DNA of 64,000 bases from CAVRQM01 sp964250775 (lineage in GTDB: Bacteria > Pseudomonadota > Alphaproteobacteria > Acetobacterales > Acetobacteraceae). Made by a program: the position numbers and the translations under genes. The stretch spans positions 1 through 64,000 of the forward strand of contig CAXUHK010000002.1 in the NCBI GenBank assembly GCA_964250775.1, given 5' to 3'. Within the stretch, counting starts at the first letter, position 1. Every line of letters begins with the position of its first letter. Under the pieces are notes generated by a model. That model was not told the DNA's origin and did no database searches. It worked only from the letters and a program-made list of their open reading frames with translations. Positions 44,538 to 53,592 of the stretch are shown here, piece by piece.

Positions 44538-44858
44538 ATGGCGAAGCAGACCGACGCGCAGCAGCAGACGGTCGAGCGCGTGATGCACGAGTTCAAGCAA
44601 GGCGAACTCGACAGCGGCCGGGGCGGCAAGGTGCGCAGTCCGAAGCAGGCGATCGCCATCGCGCTCAGCGAGGCCGGCGCCTCGAATCGGCAATCGCCGC
44701 AGACCAACCAGCGCCGCCTGGCGCGGACCAAGCGCCGCGAGCGTGGGGCCGGCCCCACCCGTGCCGAACTCTACGCGGAGGCGACCCGTAAGGGCGTCGC
44801 CGGCCGCTCGCGCATGGACAAGGCGGCGCTGCAACGGGCACTGCGGCAGGCGAAGTAA
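44538..44858 (+). CDS. DUF6496-like small basic protein
   Basis: 106 residues, rich in Lys, Arg and Gln. VERVMHEFKQGELDSGRGGKVRSPKQAIAIALSEAG at residues 13-48 matches the DUF6496 pattern, and a C-terminal GPTRAELYAEATRKGVAGRSRM resembles a Rho N-terminal-like or SAP-type helix-turn motif, which may bind nucleic acid. GAGAGGC lies before the ATG. Function unknown. Confidence 0.75.
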   Translation: MAKQTDAQQQTVERVMHEFKQGELDSGRGGKVRSPKQAIAIALSEAGASNRQSPQTNQRRLARTKRRERGAGPTRAELYAEATRKGVAGRSRMDKAALQRALRQAK

Positions 44859-44861
44859 GGC

Positions 44862-46502
44862 TCAGGCCTCGCGGTAGCTCAGCAGCATCAGGCCGATCAG
44901 CACGAACAGCGTGGGCCATGCCCAGCCGGCGATGCGCGACGCGCGGCCGTCAAGCCGGATCTCCAGCCAGCGCGACCAGCCGGCGGCGATCGAGGCCAGC
45001 GCCAGCGGCGTGTGCGTCAGCTCGATCAGCAATTGATCCTTGATGTTGGCGATGGCGTGGGTGTGGGTCAGCAACGCCGCTCCGCCCACCGCGGTCAGCA
45101 GCGGGAACACCAGCGCCGCCCGCCGGTTGGCCCAGCCGCCAACCCGCACCCGCCACTCGAAGATCGCGAACGCCACGATCAGCAGCACGAAGAAGCGGTG
45201 CTGCAACACCTCGACGTCGCGCAGGCTGGCGAAGAAGCCCTCGGCGCCGAGCGGCCACACCTCGGGGTCGGAGCGCAGGAACAGGAACACGGCGAGGCCG
45301 AGGAACGCCAGCGGCCAGTGCCGCGCCCAGCGCACGCCGGCCTGGTTCAACAGTGCCAGCAGGCCGATCAGCGCCACGAAGATGCCGGCCCAGTGGTGGT
45401 TGTACTCGCTCCAGGCGATGTCGGCGGCGTTGCGCGCCGGGATTTCGCCCGAGCCGGGCACGAACGCCGGCTGCGGCGCCTGCGCCTTCGCCGCCGCCTC
45501 GGCGTCGAGCTTGCCCTGAAGTGCCGGCAGCGTCAGCGCGTCATAGTCGGGACTGGCGAGGCGCGGCCACACGGGGGCGTTGCGCTGCTCGATCTCGGGC
45601 CAGGTCACGCGGTCGCGGGTCAGGTCGACCGCCGGCGGCACCGAAGTCAGCGAGGCGGCGGCGAAGAACAGCGTGAAGCCGATGCCGACCTCGACCTCGG
45701 CGAAGCGCTTCAGCCGCAGCACCGGCGTCGCCGGGTCGCGCCCCAGCCGCTCGACCAGCAGGTAGTTCCCCAGTCCCAGCAGCAGCAGCCCGCCGAACAT
45801 CGCCATCTTGGCGCCGACCATGACGCCGTAGGCGGTGCCGTAGAACCCCTGCGCCGAGCCCACGTACATGACCGACATGGTGGCGCCCGAGACCAGGATG
45901 CAGGCGACCCCCGCCATCGACATGCGCGAGAACCGCTGCCCCACCGCGCGCCAACCGGCGGCGTCGTGGATGCGCCCCAATGCCGAGAGGAACACCGGGA
46001 TGCCGCCGATCCAGATCGCCGCCCCCAACTGGTGCAGCGCCTCGACCGCCAGCAGCGGCAGCCGTCCGTCCATCCGCGCCGCCGCGTGGGTGGTGAGCGT
46101 GGCCGCCAGCAGCTCGACCAGTCCGGCCAGCAGCAGCAAGGCGGCGGGTGTGGCGCGGGCGCGCAGACCGGCCGCGATGACCGCCGCCGCGGCGATCTTG
46201 ACCAGCCCGGCCACGGCGAAGTTGGCGCCGGCGATGCCGCCCAGCCCAAGGTCGACGGTGTCCGTCAGCACCGCCGATTGCAGGGCGAGCGTCGTGCCCT
46301 CGCAGGCGATCAGCGCCAGCGCCGCCCAACCCGCGATGCGCGCGGTGTCGCCGGCGATGGCCGCGCCCTGCGGCAGCGCTAGCAGCGGGCGCGCCAGCAG
46401 CACCAGGAACAGCACGCCACCCAGCATCATCGACTGCGCCACGATGGTCAGCCCATGCACGATGATGCTGAGGAAGCCGAACAGGTCGACCAGCAGGCTC
46501 AT
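44862..46502 (-). CDS. copD: CopD-family copper resistance membrane protein
   Basis: 546 residues with about 14 hydrophobic helices. EALHQLGAAIWIGGIPVFLSALG and RFSRMSMAGVACILVSGATMS form the CopD core, and conserved His occur in HQLG, NHHWAG and VLQHRFF. It works with periplasmic CopC in copper handling. The gene begins 1 base after the copC stop. Confidence 0.85.
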   Translation of the reverse strand: MSLLVDLFGFLSIIVHGLTIVAQSMMLGGVLFLVLLARPLLALPQGAAIAGDTARIAGWAALALIACEGTTLALQSAVLTDTVDLGLGGIAGANFAVAGLVKIAAAAVIAAGLRARATPAALLLLAGLVELLAATLTTHAAARMDGRLPLLAVEALHQLGAAIWIGGIPVFLSALGRIHDAAGWRAVGQRFSRMSMAGVACILVSGATMSVMYVGSAQGFYGTAYGVMVGAKMAMFGGLLLLGLGNYLLVERLGRDPATPVLRLKRFAEVEVGIGFTLFFAAASLTSVPPAVDLTRDRVTWPEIEQRNAPVWPRLASPDYDALTLPALQGKLDAEAAAKAQAPQPAFVPGSGEIPARNAADIAWSEYNHHWAGIFVALIGLLALLNQAGVRWARHWPLAFLGLAVFLFLRSDPEVWPLGAEGFFASLRDVEVLQHRFFVLLIVAFAIFEWRVRVGGWANRRAALVFPLLTAVGGAALLTHTHAIANIKDQLLIELTHTPLALASIAAGWSRWLEIRLDGRASRIAGWAWPTLFVLIGLMLLSYREA

Positions 46503-46503
46503 T

Positions 46504-46905
46504 TTAGCGCGCCGACGCGCTGGCCACGGGCGTCAGGGTGAAGCCGACGTCGCCACGGGTGATGTGCCCGTCGACCGCCAAGACCTGCCAGCGCAGGCTG
46601 TAGGCGCCGGGGCCGAGGTCGGCCTCGCCCTGCAGCACGTCCGGCGTCGGCCCGGCTTCGATCGGCAGCACCGACTTCGCATGGTCCGGCGCGGTCAGGG
46701 TGACGCGCGAGCGGGCGGCGTCGATCCGGCTGTTGAAGCGCAGCCGGAACGCCACGCGGCCGGAGCGCTCCTGCCCGCCTGCCGTCGGCGAGCTGTCAAC
46801 CAGGATGGCGTGTGCCTCCGCCGCCATGGGCGACAGCACGACCGCCGCCACGAGGCACGCCCCGAGCCGGCGGAATGGCGAAACATGGCGCGGCGGCTTG
46901 AGCAT
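46504..46905 (-). CDS. copC: CopC-family periplasmic copper-binding protein
   Basis: 133 residues. A signal peptide (LGACLVAAVVLSPMAAEA) is cut just before HAILVDSSPTAG, whose first His is the conserved Cu(II) ligand. The beta-sandwich ends with VLAVDGHITRGDVGFTL, the second His motif. The methionine-rich Cu(I) site is absent, as in many short CopC proteins. I chose the ATG at 46905; an upstream TTG adds residues that spoil the signal peptide. Confidence 0.87.
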   Translation of the reverse strand: MLKPPRHVSPFRRLGACLVAAVVLSPMAAEAHAILVDSSPTAGGQERSGRVAFRLRFNSRIDAARSRVTLTAPDHAKSVLPIEAGPTPDVLQGEADLGPGAYSLRWQVLAVDGHITRGDVGFTLTPVASASAR

Positions 46906-47021
46906 GGCGCGATCTAGCTCACGCCTTGCGCGGCTGTCCAATCGCGGTGCCTGGAACGGGCACGGCCGCCGTTCTATACCGCACGATCCCCATGCTTCAC
47001 GATCTCACGAGGAGCCTCGCG

Positions 47022-47804
47022 ATGGACACCGGACTGTCTGGCAAACGGGCGCTGGTCTGCGCCGCCAGCAAGGGTTTGGGCCGCGCTTGCGCCATGGCGC
47101 TGGCCCGCGAGGGGGTCGCCGTCACCATCACCGCCCGCGGCGAGGCCGCGTTGCAGGCCACCGCCGCCGAGATACGCGCGGCCAGCGGCGTCGAGGTGAC
47201 GGCGGTGGCCGGCGACATCACCTCCGAGGCCGGGCGCGTCGCGGCGCTGGCCGCCTGTCCCGAGCCCGACATCCTGGTGACGAACGCCGCCGGGCCGCCC
47301 GCCGGCGACTTCCGCGACTGGAGCCGGGAGGACTGGATCAAGGCGCTCGACGCCAACATGCTGACGCCGGTGGCGCTGATCCGCGCCGTGATCGACCCGA
47401 TGATCGGGCGCCGGTTCGGCCGCATCGTCAACATCACCTCGGGCTCCGTGAAGTCGCCGATCGCGGCGCTCGGCATGAGCAACGGCGCCCGCGCCGGGCT
47501 CACCGGCTTCGTGGCCGGCCTGGCGCGGCAGGTGGCGCGGCACAACGTCACCATAAACAACCTGTTGCCCGGCCCGTTCCTGACCGACCGGCTGCGCAGC
47601 CTGTCGGCGCTGGCGGCGCAAAAATCCGGCCGCAGCGTGGACGAGGAGATCGCCGAGCGCGGTCGCGCCGGTCCCGCGGGGCGGGTCGGCGATCCGGCGG
47701 AGTTCGGCGACGCCTGCGTGTTCCTGTGCAGCGCCAGTGCCGGCTTCATCGTGGGCCAGAACCTGCTGCTCGACGGCGGCGCGTTCAACGCCACGCTCGG
47801 CTGA
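47022..47804 (+). CDS. SDR-family oxidoreductase lacking the usual Tyr-x3-Lys
   Basis: 260 residues. The NAD(P) loop CAASKGLGRACAMAL and the NAA motif VTNAAGPPAGD are present, and the chain ends GQNLLLDGGAFNATLG. At the catalytic site the sequence reads GMSNGARAGLTG, with no Tyr and an Arg near the place of Lys, a variant seen in one SDR subgroup. Activity may differ or be lost. AGGAG precedes the ATG at 47022. The next gene starts 5 bases after the stop. Confidence 0.85.
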   Translation: MDTGLSGKRALVCAASKGLGRACAMALAREGVAVTITARGEAALQATAAEIRAASGVEVTAVAGDITSEAGRVAALAACPEPDILVTNAAGPPAGDFRDWSREDWIKALDANMLTPVALIRAVIDPMIGRRFGRIVNITSGSVKSPIAALGMSNGARAGLTGFVAGLARQVARHNVTINNLLPGPFLTDRLRSLSALAAQKSGRSVDEEIAERGRAGPAGRVGDPAEFGDACVFLCSASAGFIVGQNLLLDGGAFNATLG

Positions 47805-47809
47805 GCGCC

Positions 47810-49386
47810 ATGCTGGGCCGCCGCGCGCTGCTGGCGGCGACGCTGGCCGCCGCCGTGTCGGGAGGAGCGCGGGCGGAGCAGTACTCCGACACGCTGCGCG
47901 TCACCTGGAACGACCGGCTGGTCGGCCTCGACCCGTACGGCTCGGCGCTGCGCAGCGAGCTGATGCTGGCGCACGAGGTGTGGGACGGCCTGCTGGCCCG
48001 CGACCCCGAGACCTTCGCGCTGAGCCCGCTGCTGGCGAGCGCCTGGCGTTGGGTCGACGACGTGACCCTGGAGTTCACGCTGCGCCCCGGCGTGTGGTTC
48101 CACGACGCCACCCCGTTCGGGGTCGAGGACGTGCTCTACACCGTGCGCATGGCGCTCTCGCGCGTCGACCTGGCGATCCCCGGCAACTACGCCTGGCTCG
48201 ACGGCGCCGAGCAGGTCGCCGACGACGTGGTGCGCCTGCGCCTGGCGCACCCGTTCGCCGCCGCCCCGGACTACGTGGCGCTGGTGCTGCCGATGTTCCC
48301 CGCCGCCCTGCACCGCAGCCTGGGGCCGGAGGCGTTCGCCCGCGCGCCGGTCGGCACCGGACCGTACCGCGTGGCATCGCTCGGCGAGGATGACGGGCGC
48401 ATCGTGCTGCGACGCTGGGCGCCGCCGACCGGCTTGCCGCCCAAGGGCGGCAGCGTCATCGCCCGGGTCTCGATCACCCAGAGCGGCGACCCGGCCGCCC
48501 CGTTCAACGACCTTATCAGCGGCCGCGCGGACTGGATTTCCGGCTTGACGCCGGAGCAGTTCGAGGCGGTCGACAGCGCCGCCGAGCTGCAGGCGTTGCG
48601 CCGCGACAGCCTGCGCGTCGCGTATCTCTCGCTGGACGCCGCCGGCCGCAGCGGCGTGGGTCCGCTGATGCGCCCGCCGGTGCGCCAGGCGATCTTCCAC
48701 GCCATCGACCGCGACACGCTGGCCAACACGATGGCCCCCGGGGGCGCCCGCCGACCCCCCCCCCCCCCCCCCCCCCCCCGCGGCCCACCCCGTGGGGGGC
48801 CGGCGGCGCCCGGGTGCCGGGCGCCGCCTGCTACCCGAGCCAGTTCGGCTGCGACGCCTCCGCCGTGGCGCCGCGCGCCCTGGACCGCGCCCGCGCCCGC
48901 GCGCTGATGGCCGAGGCCGGGCTCGCCGACGGCTTCCGGACCTTGCTGGTCACGGCCGAGCGGGCCGAGATGGCGGCGACGGTGGTGGCCGACCTGGCGG
49001 CGATCGGCATCGCCGCCGATGTCGTGTCGCTGTCGACGGCGGCGGCGCTGGCGCAGCAGGCGGCCGGGCAGGCGCCGCTGTTCCTGGGAAGCTGGGGCAG
49101 CTCGTCGGTCAACGACGTCTCCGCCTTCCTGCCGCGCTTCTTCGACGGCGGCGACCAGGATTACGCCCGCGACCCCGAGGTGATCGACCTGATCGTGCGC
49201 TCCAGCGCCGCCCCTGACGCCGACACCAGGCGGGCGCTGTCGGCGCGGGCGCTGGGCCTGATCGCCGAGCGGGCGCTGTGGCTGCCGCTGTTCACCGAGG
49301 CCGCCACCTACGGCATCGCCCGCGCGCTGTCGTTCCACCCCACCACCGACGACCTGCCGCGGTTCTACCGCGCCAGTTGGCGATAA
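47810..49386 (+). CDS. Peptide/opine-type ABC substrate-binding protein (SBP_5), frame broken at poly-C
   Basis: A signal peptide (RRALLAATLAAAVSGGARA) precedes the SBP family 5 domain: RSELMLAHEVWDGLLARDPE, LEFTLRPGVWFHDATPFGVEDV, GTGPYRVASL, RQAIFHAIDRDTLANTM. The frame then meets 25 Cs and a GC-only stretch and continues in another frame from about 48814 (CYPSQFGCD, to FYRASWR). I take this as one gene with a sequencing or assembly fault. The length of about 525 residues is normal for the family. Confidence 0.8.
48755..48779. other. 25-base C homopolymer, likely assembly error
   Basis: The C run and the GC-only bases to about 48830 fall within a conserved protein and change its reading frame. 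Similar runs mark the other two damaged joins in this window. Confidence 0.8.
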
Positions 49387-49438
49387 GGCCGGATCGCTGG
49401 TACATGTCGATCTGACCGTTTGCAGCTGGAGAACGCCT

Positions 49439-51895
49439 TTGAAGTCACACGCTCGCGTCGTGGTGATCGGCGGCGGCGCCGTCGGCTGCTCGATCTTGTA
49501 CCACCTGACCGAGGCCGGATGGACTGACGCGGTGCTGCTGGAGCGCGACGAGCTGACCTCCGGCTCGACCTGGCACGCCGCCGGGCTGATGCCGCTGTTC
49601 AACATGTCGTACTCGACCGGGCAGATGCACCGCGCCTCGATCGAGCTGTACGACCGGCTGGCCGCCGAGTGGCAGCGCGACGTCGGCTTCCGCCGCGTCG
49701 GCAACCTGCGCATGGCCCGCACCCGCGACCGCATGGACGAGTACCAGACCTATGCCAGCACCGCCGACTCGCTTGGCATCCCGTACGAGTGGCTGACGCC
49801 GGGCGGGATCAAGCAGCGTTATCCGCTGGTCAACGTGGACGGGCTGGTGGGCGCGCTGTTCCACCCGACCGACGGCTACATCAACCCGGCCGACATCACC
49901 ATGCTGCTGGCCGACGCGGCGCGGCGCAACGGCGCCACGATCCACCGCCAGACCGACGTGAGCGCCATCACCCGCACCGCAGGCGGCGAGTGGCGGCTCA
50001 CCACCGACCAGGGCGACATCACCTGCGACGTGGTGGTGAGCGCCACCGGCAACCACGCTCGACGCACCGCTGGCATGGTCGGGCTGTCGATCCCGGCGAT
50101 CCCGGTCGAGCACCAGTACATCGTCACCGACGAGATCCCCGAGATCGTCGCCTGGCGCGCCGAGGGCCACCCGGAGCACCCGGTGCTGCGCGACGCCGAC
50201 GCGCAGTGGTACATGCGCGAGGAGCGCGGCGGCCTGATCCTCGGCCCATACGAGCGCGGCGCTCCGGCCTGGGGCGTCCACGGCGTGCCGGACAGCTTCC
50301 GCGCCGACCTGCTGCCGCCCGACCTCGACCGGCTGGAGTGGCACATCGAGGAGGCGTTCGTGCGGATGCCCTGCTTCGCCCACGGTGGCGTCAAGACGGT
50401 GTACAACGGCCCGATCGCCTACACCCCGGACGGCAACCCGTTGCTGGGCCGCGCCCCGGGCGTGCCCAACTTCTACTTCGCCGAGGGCTTCTCGTTCGGC
50501 ATCACCGCCGCTGGCGGCGCCGGGCGCTACCTCACGCAGATCATCACCGCGGGCGAGGCGGAGATCGACACCCTGGCGCTCGACCCGCGCCGGTTCGGCT
50601 CCTACGCCACGCGCCCCTATGCCGTGAAGAAGAACGAGGAGGCGTACGACCACGTCTTCATCCTGCACGCGCCCGACGAGGAGCGCCCGGCGGCGCGGCC
50701 GTTGCGCACCGCGCCCTCGTACGACCGCTTGAAGGCACGCGGCGCTGTGTTCGGCCAACGCTTCGGCTGGGAGCGGCCGAACTTCTTCGGCCCGACCCTG
50801 CAGGAGGACCCGTCGTTCGCCGAACTGCCGTCGTTCCGACGGACGAATTGGTGGCCCTACGTCCATGCCGAGGCGGAAGCGGTGCGCGGCAATGTCGGAC
50901 TGATCGAGGCCTCGACCTTCGCCAAGTACCGCGTCAGCGGCCCTGGCGCCGCCGCCTGGCTCGACGGCCTGGTCGCCAACCGGCTGCCGCAATCCGTGGG
51001 CCGCATCCAGCTCACCCACGCGCTGACCCCGGGCGGCGGCGTGCGCTCGGAGTTCACCATCCTGCGCGAGGCCGCCGACAGCTTCTACGTGGTCGGCGCC
51101 GGGGCGGCCGAGAGCTACGACTGGGACTACCTGACCCGGCTGCGGCCGGCCGACGGCTCGGTGCAGTTGGAGAAGCTCACCAACCAGATCGGCGTTTTCG
51201 TGGTGGCCGGCCCCCAGGCCCGCGCGCTGCTGGCCGGCGTTACCGACCGGCTGCCGCTGGACAAGGCGTTTCCCTGGCTCACCGCGCGCGAGGGCACGCT
51301 CGGCATGGCCCCGGCGCGGCTGATGCGGGTGAACTACGTGGGCGAGCTGGGCTGGGAAATCCACCATCCGATCGAGTACCACAACCACGTCTTCGACGTG
51401 CTGGAGGAGGCGGGTCGGCCGTTCGGCATGAGGCTGGTCGGGATGCGCGCGATGAACTGGCTGCGGCTGGAGAAGAGCTATCGCGGCTGGGGCACCGAGC
51501 TGTCGAAGGAGGTCACGGCCTGGGAAAGCGGCTTAGACCGCTTCATCCGGTTGGACAAGAACAGCGACTTCGTGGGCCGCGCCGCGCTTACCGCGCAGCG
51601 CGCCTCCGGCGAGCGGGCCTGGCAGTTGGCGACGCTGCTGATCGACGGGCCGGACGACGCCGACCCATGGGGCGTGGAGTCGATCTGGCACGGCGAGCGG
51701 GTGGTCGGCCGCGCCACCGGGGGCGGCTACTCGGTGCATTTCGGCCGCCAGATCGCGATGGGGTTCGTCCGTCCCGAGCACGCCGCCGCCGGCAGCCGGT
51801 TGTCGGTCAAGATGCTGGACCGGCTGTACCCGGCGGAGGTGGTAGCGGACAGCCCGTACGACCCGGAGAACCTGCGGGCGCGGGTTGATGGTTAA
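49439..51895 (+). CDS. FAD-dependent dimethylglycine/sarcosine dehydrogenase-like protein with GcvT domain
   Basis: 818 residues. The N-terminal DAO domain has VVVIGGGAVGCSILYHL and GSTWHAAG, where the His is the covalent-flavin residue of dimethylglycine and sarcosine dehydrogenases. From about residue 430 the FAO_M and GCV_T folate-binding domains follow (ASTFAKYRVSGPGAAAWLD, MRVNYVGELGWEIH). It would demethylate an N-methyl amine and pass the one-carbon unit to tetrahydrofolate. The start is a TTG at 49439 with GGAG upstream. Confidence 0.88.
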   Translation: MKSHARVVVIGGGAVGCSILYHLTEAGWTDAVLLERDELTSGSTWHAAGLMPLFNMSYSTGQMHRASIELYDRLAAEWQRDVGFRRVGNLRMARTRDRMDEYQTYASTADSLGIPYEWLTPGGIKQRYPLVNVDGLVGALFHPTDGYINPADITMLLADAARRNGATIHRQTDVSAITRTAGGEWRLTTDQGDITCDVVVSATGNHARRTAGMVGLSIPAIPVEHQYIVTDEIPEIVAWRAEGHPEHPVLRDADAQWYMREERGGLILGPYERGAPAWGVHGVPDSFRADLLPPDLDRLEWHIEEAFVRMPCFAHGGVKTVYNGPIAYTPDGNPLLGRAPGVPNFYFAEGFSFGITAAGGAGRYLTQIITAGEAEIDTLALDPRRFGSYATRPYAVKKNEEAYDHVFILHAPDEERPAARPLRTAPSYDRLKARGAVFGQRFGWERPNFFGPTLQEDPSFAELPSFRRTNWWPYVHAEAEAVRGNVGLIEASTFAKYRVSGPGAAAWLDGLVANRLPQSVGRIQLTHALTPGGGVRSEFTILREAADSFYVVGAGAAESYDWDYLTRLRPADGSVQLEKLTNQIGVFVVAGPQARALLAGVTDRLPLDKAFPWLTAREGTLGMAPARLMRVNYVGELGWEIHHPIEYHNHVFDVLEEAGRPFGMRLVGMRAMNWLRLEKSYRGWGTELSKEVTAWESGLDRFIRLDKNSDFVGRAALTAQRASGERAWQLATLLIDGPDDADPWGVESIWHGERVVGRATGGGYSVHFGRQIAMGFVRPEHAAAGSRLSVKMLDRLYPAEVVADSPYDPENLRARVDG

Positions 51896-52194
51896 GGTCG
51901 AAACCCGTCGGGGCCGGCCGCTTTCGATGAGGTTTGGACCTACGGCAAGGCAAGGCTCCTTTCCGTCTTCTCGTCCAGCAATCAACCTGTCCGCCTTGCC
52001 GTCAGCGGCCGGAAGTTCACGGACAGGGCGGAGATGTCCGCCTGGGGTTGGTTTGGCGGACACCATGGGTTTCGGCAGCGGTCGGGGCACCACAGCCTCC
52101 GACAGCCAATTTGCACAGCTTCGCGGTCCCTGGGCCGTCTAGGTAGTTTCCGAGCCTGTGTTTGCAGGACAGTTGCCCGCTAGGTGCGACCCGG
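51896..52194. other. Intergenic region, no gene seen
   Basis: About 300 bases with short inverted repeats (GCGGAGATGTCCGC-like) but no convincing coding frame or known RNA. The promoter of the following MFS gene should be here. Confidence 0.5.
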
Positions 52195-53418
52195 ATGATG
52201 GACATTGCAGCCCCAGTTCACGCCGCAAGCGCCGCACCGGCTCCGGCGTCCGACCGCTTTCCCCTTGCAGGGCTGCTTGCCTTGGCCATGACGGGCTTCG
52301 TCGCCATCATGACCGAGACGCTGCCGGCCGGCCTGTTGCCGCAGATCGGCAAGGGTCTTGGCGTGTCCGAGAGCCTGGCCGGGCAGCTCATCACGCTCTA
52401 TGCGGTCGGCTCGCTGGCAGCCTCGCTTCCCTTGACCGCCGCCACGCAGGGGTGGCCGCGGCGCCGGGTGCTGCTGTTGTCGATCGTCGGCTTCCTCGTC
52501 TTCAACACCGTCACCACCCTGTCGGCCAACTATGCGCTGACGCTTGGCGCCCGGTTCATGGCCGGTGTCGCCGCCGGCCTGAGCTGGGGCATCATCGGCG
52601 GTTATGCCCGGCGGATGGTGGCGGGTCCCCTTCAGGGCCGCGCCATGGCCCTCGCCATGGTCGGGACGCCCGTCGCGCTGTCACTGGGCACGCCGGCCGG
52701 CGCCTTCCTGGGCGGCCTGTTCGGCTGGCGGCTGGTGTTCGCGGCCATGTCGCTGCTGGCCGCCGGCCTAATCGGCTGGGTGTTTTGGAAAGTTCCGGAC
52801 CTCCCCGGCCAAGGTGCCGAGGGGCGTGCCACGATTGCCGGGGTCTTTGCCATGCCGGGCATCCCGCCTGTGCTGCTCGTGGTGTTCGCGTGGATGCTCG
52901 CGCACAACGTCCTTTACACCTACATCGCGCCGTTCCTGGTCCCGGCTGGCCTTGGTGGCCGTGCCGATCTTGTGCTGCTGGTGTTCGGCGTGGCCGCGCT
53001 CGCTGGCATCTGGGGAACGGGCTTGCTGGTGGACCGGCGGCTCCGCGCCTCGGTCCTCGTGAGCCTGGCCACCTTCGCGTTGGTCGCCGTCGCGCTGATC
53101 GCTGGCGGACGTATGCCCGTCGTGGTCCTGCCCGCGGTTGCGGTCTGGGGCCTGACGTTCGGCGGCGCGGCGACGCTGCTGCAAACGGCCTCGGCAGACG
53201 CCGCCGGCAATGGCGTAGACATATCGCAGGCCATGGTCACGACGGCCTGGAATGCAGCCATTGCCGGCGGTGGCATCGTCGGCGGCCTCCTCCTCTCATC
53301 CTTTGGTCCCGGCTCCTTTCCTTGGGCCATGCTGGCTGCGCTGCTTCTGGCCATGGCCATCGCATGGAGGGCGAAGGCCAGCGGCTTTCCGCCTGGCCCG
53401 CGCGCTCCGCCGCCATGA
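52195..53418 (+). CDS. MFS exporter (DHA1, arabinose-efflux-like)
   Basis: About 407 residues, 12 predicted helices. MTETLPAGLLPQIGKGLGVSE in helix 1-2 and GTPAGAFLGGLFGWRLVF (motif C region) are typical of the AraJ/YdhP drug and sugar efflux group. Of several possible starts I take the first ATG at 52195; another is three bases later. Substrate unknown. Confidence 0.85.
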   Translation: MMDIAAPVHAASAAPAPASDRFPLAGLLALAMTGFVAIMTETLPAGLLPQIGKGLGVSESLAGQLITLYAVGSLAASLPLTAATQGWPRRRVLLLSIVGFLVFNTVTTLSANYALTLGARFMAGVAAGLSWGIIGGYARRMVAGPLQGRAMALAMVGTPVALSLGTPAGAFLGGLFGWRLVFAAMSLLAAGLIGWVFWKVPDLPGQGAEGRATIAGVFAMPGIPPVLLVVFAWMLAHNVLYTYIAPFLVPAGLGGRADLVLLVFGVAALAGIWGTGLLVDRRLRASVLVSLATFALVAVALIAGGRMPVVVLPAVAVWGLTFGGAATLLQTASADAAGNGVDISQAMVTTAWNAAIAGGGIVGGLLLSSFGPGSFPWAMLAALLLAMAIAWRAKASGFPPGPRAPPP

Positions 53419-53450
53419 CCCGTACGGGCCAGGGCTTCCCCCATCTGTCC

Positions 53451-53582
53451 CACCCGCAACCCGGTGTCCGGCCCACGCACGCCCAGGGCCTGGATCGGGC
53501 GGGCAGCATCCCAGACCCACCCGCAACCCGGTGTCCGGCCCACGCACGCCCAGGGTCTGGATCGGGCGGGCAGCATCCCAGA
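53451..53582 (+). repeat. 67-bp direct tandem repeat, two copies
   Basis: 53451-53517 and 53518-53582 are near-identical (one C/T change seen). They lie between the MFS stop and the GTG of the hydrolase gene, ending 11 bases before it, so they form its leader. Both copies contain GGATCGGGCGGGC. Confidence 0.85.
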
Positions 53583-53592
53583 AGGTAACACA

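Noticed and set aside
47022..47804. Calling the SDR a pseudogene because Tyr and Lys are missing
   Set aside because: The frame is full length with a good ribosome site, and an SDR subgroup with this SN-A-R pattern exists, so a functional variant is as likely.
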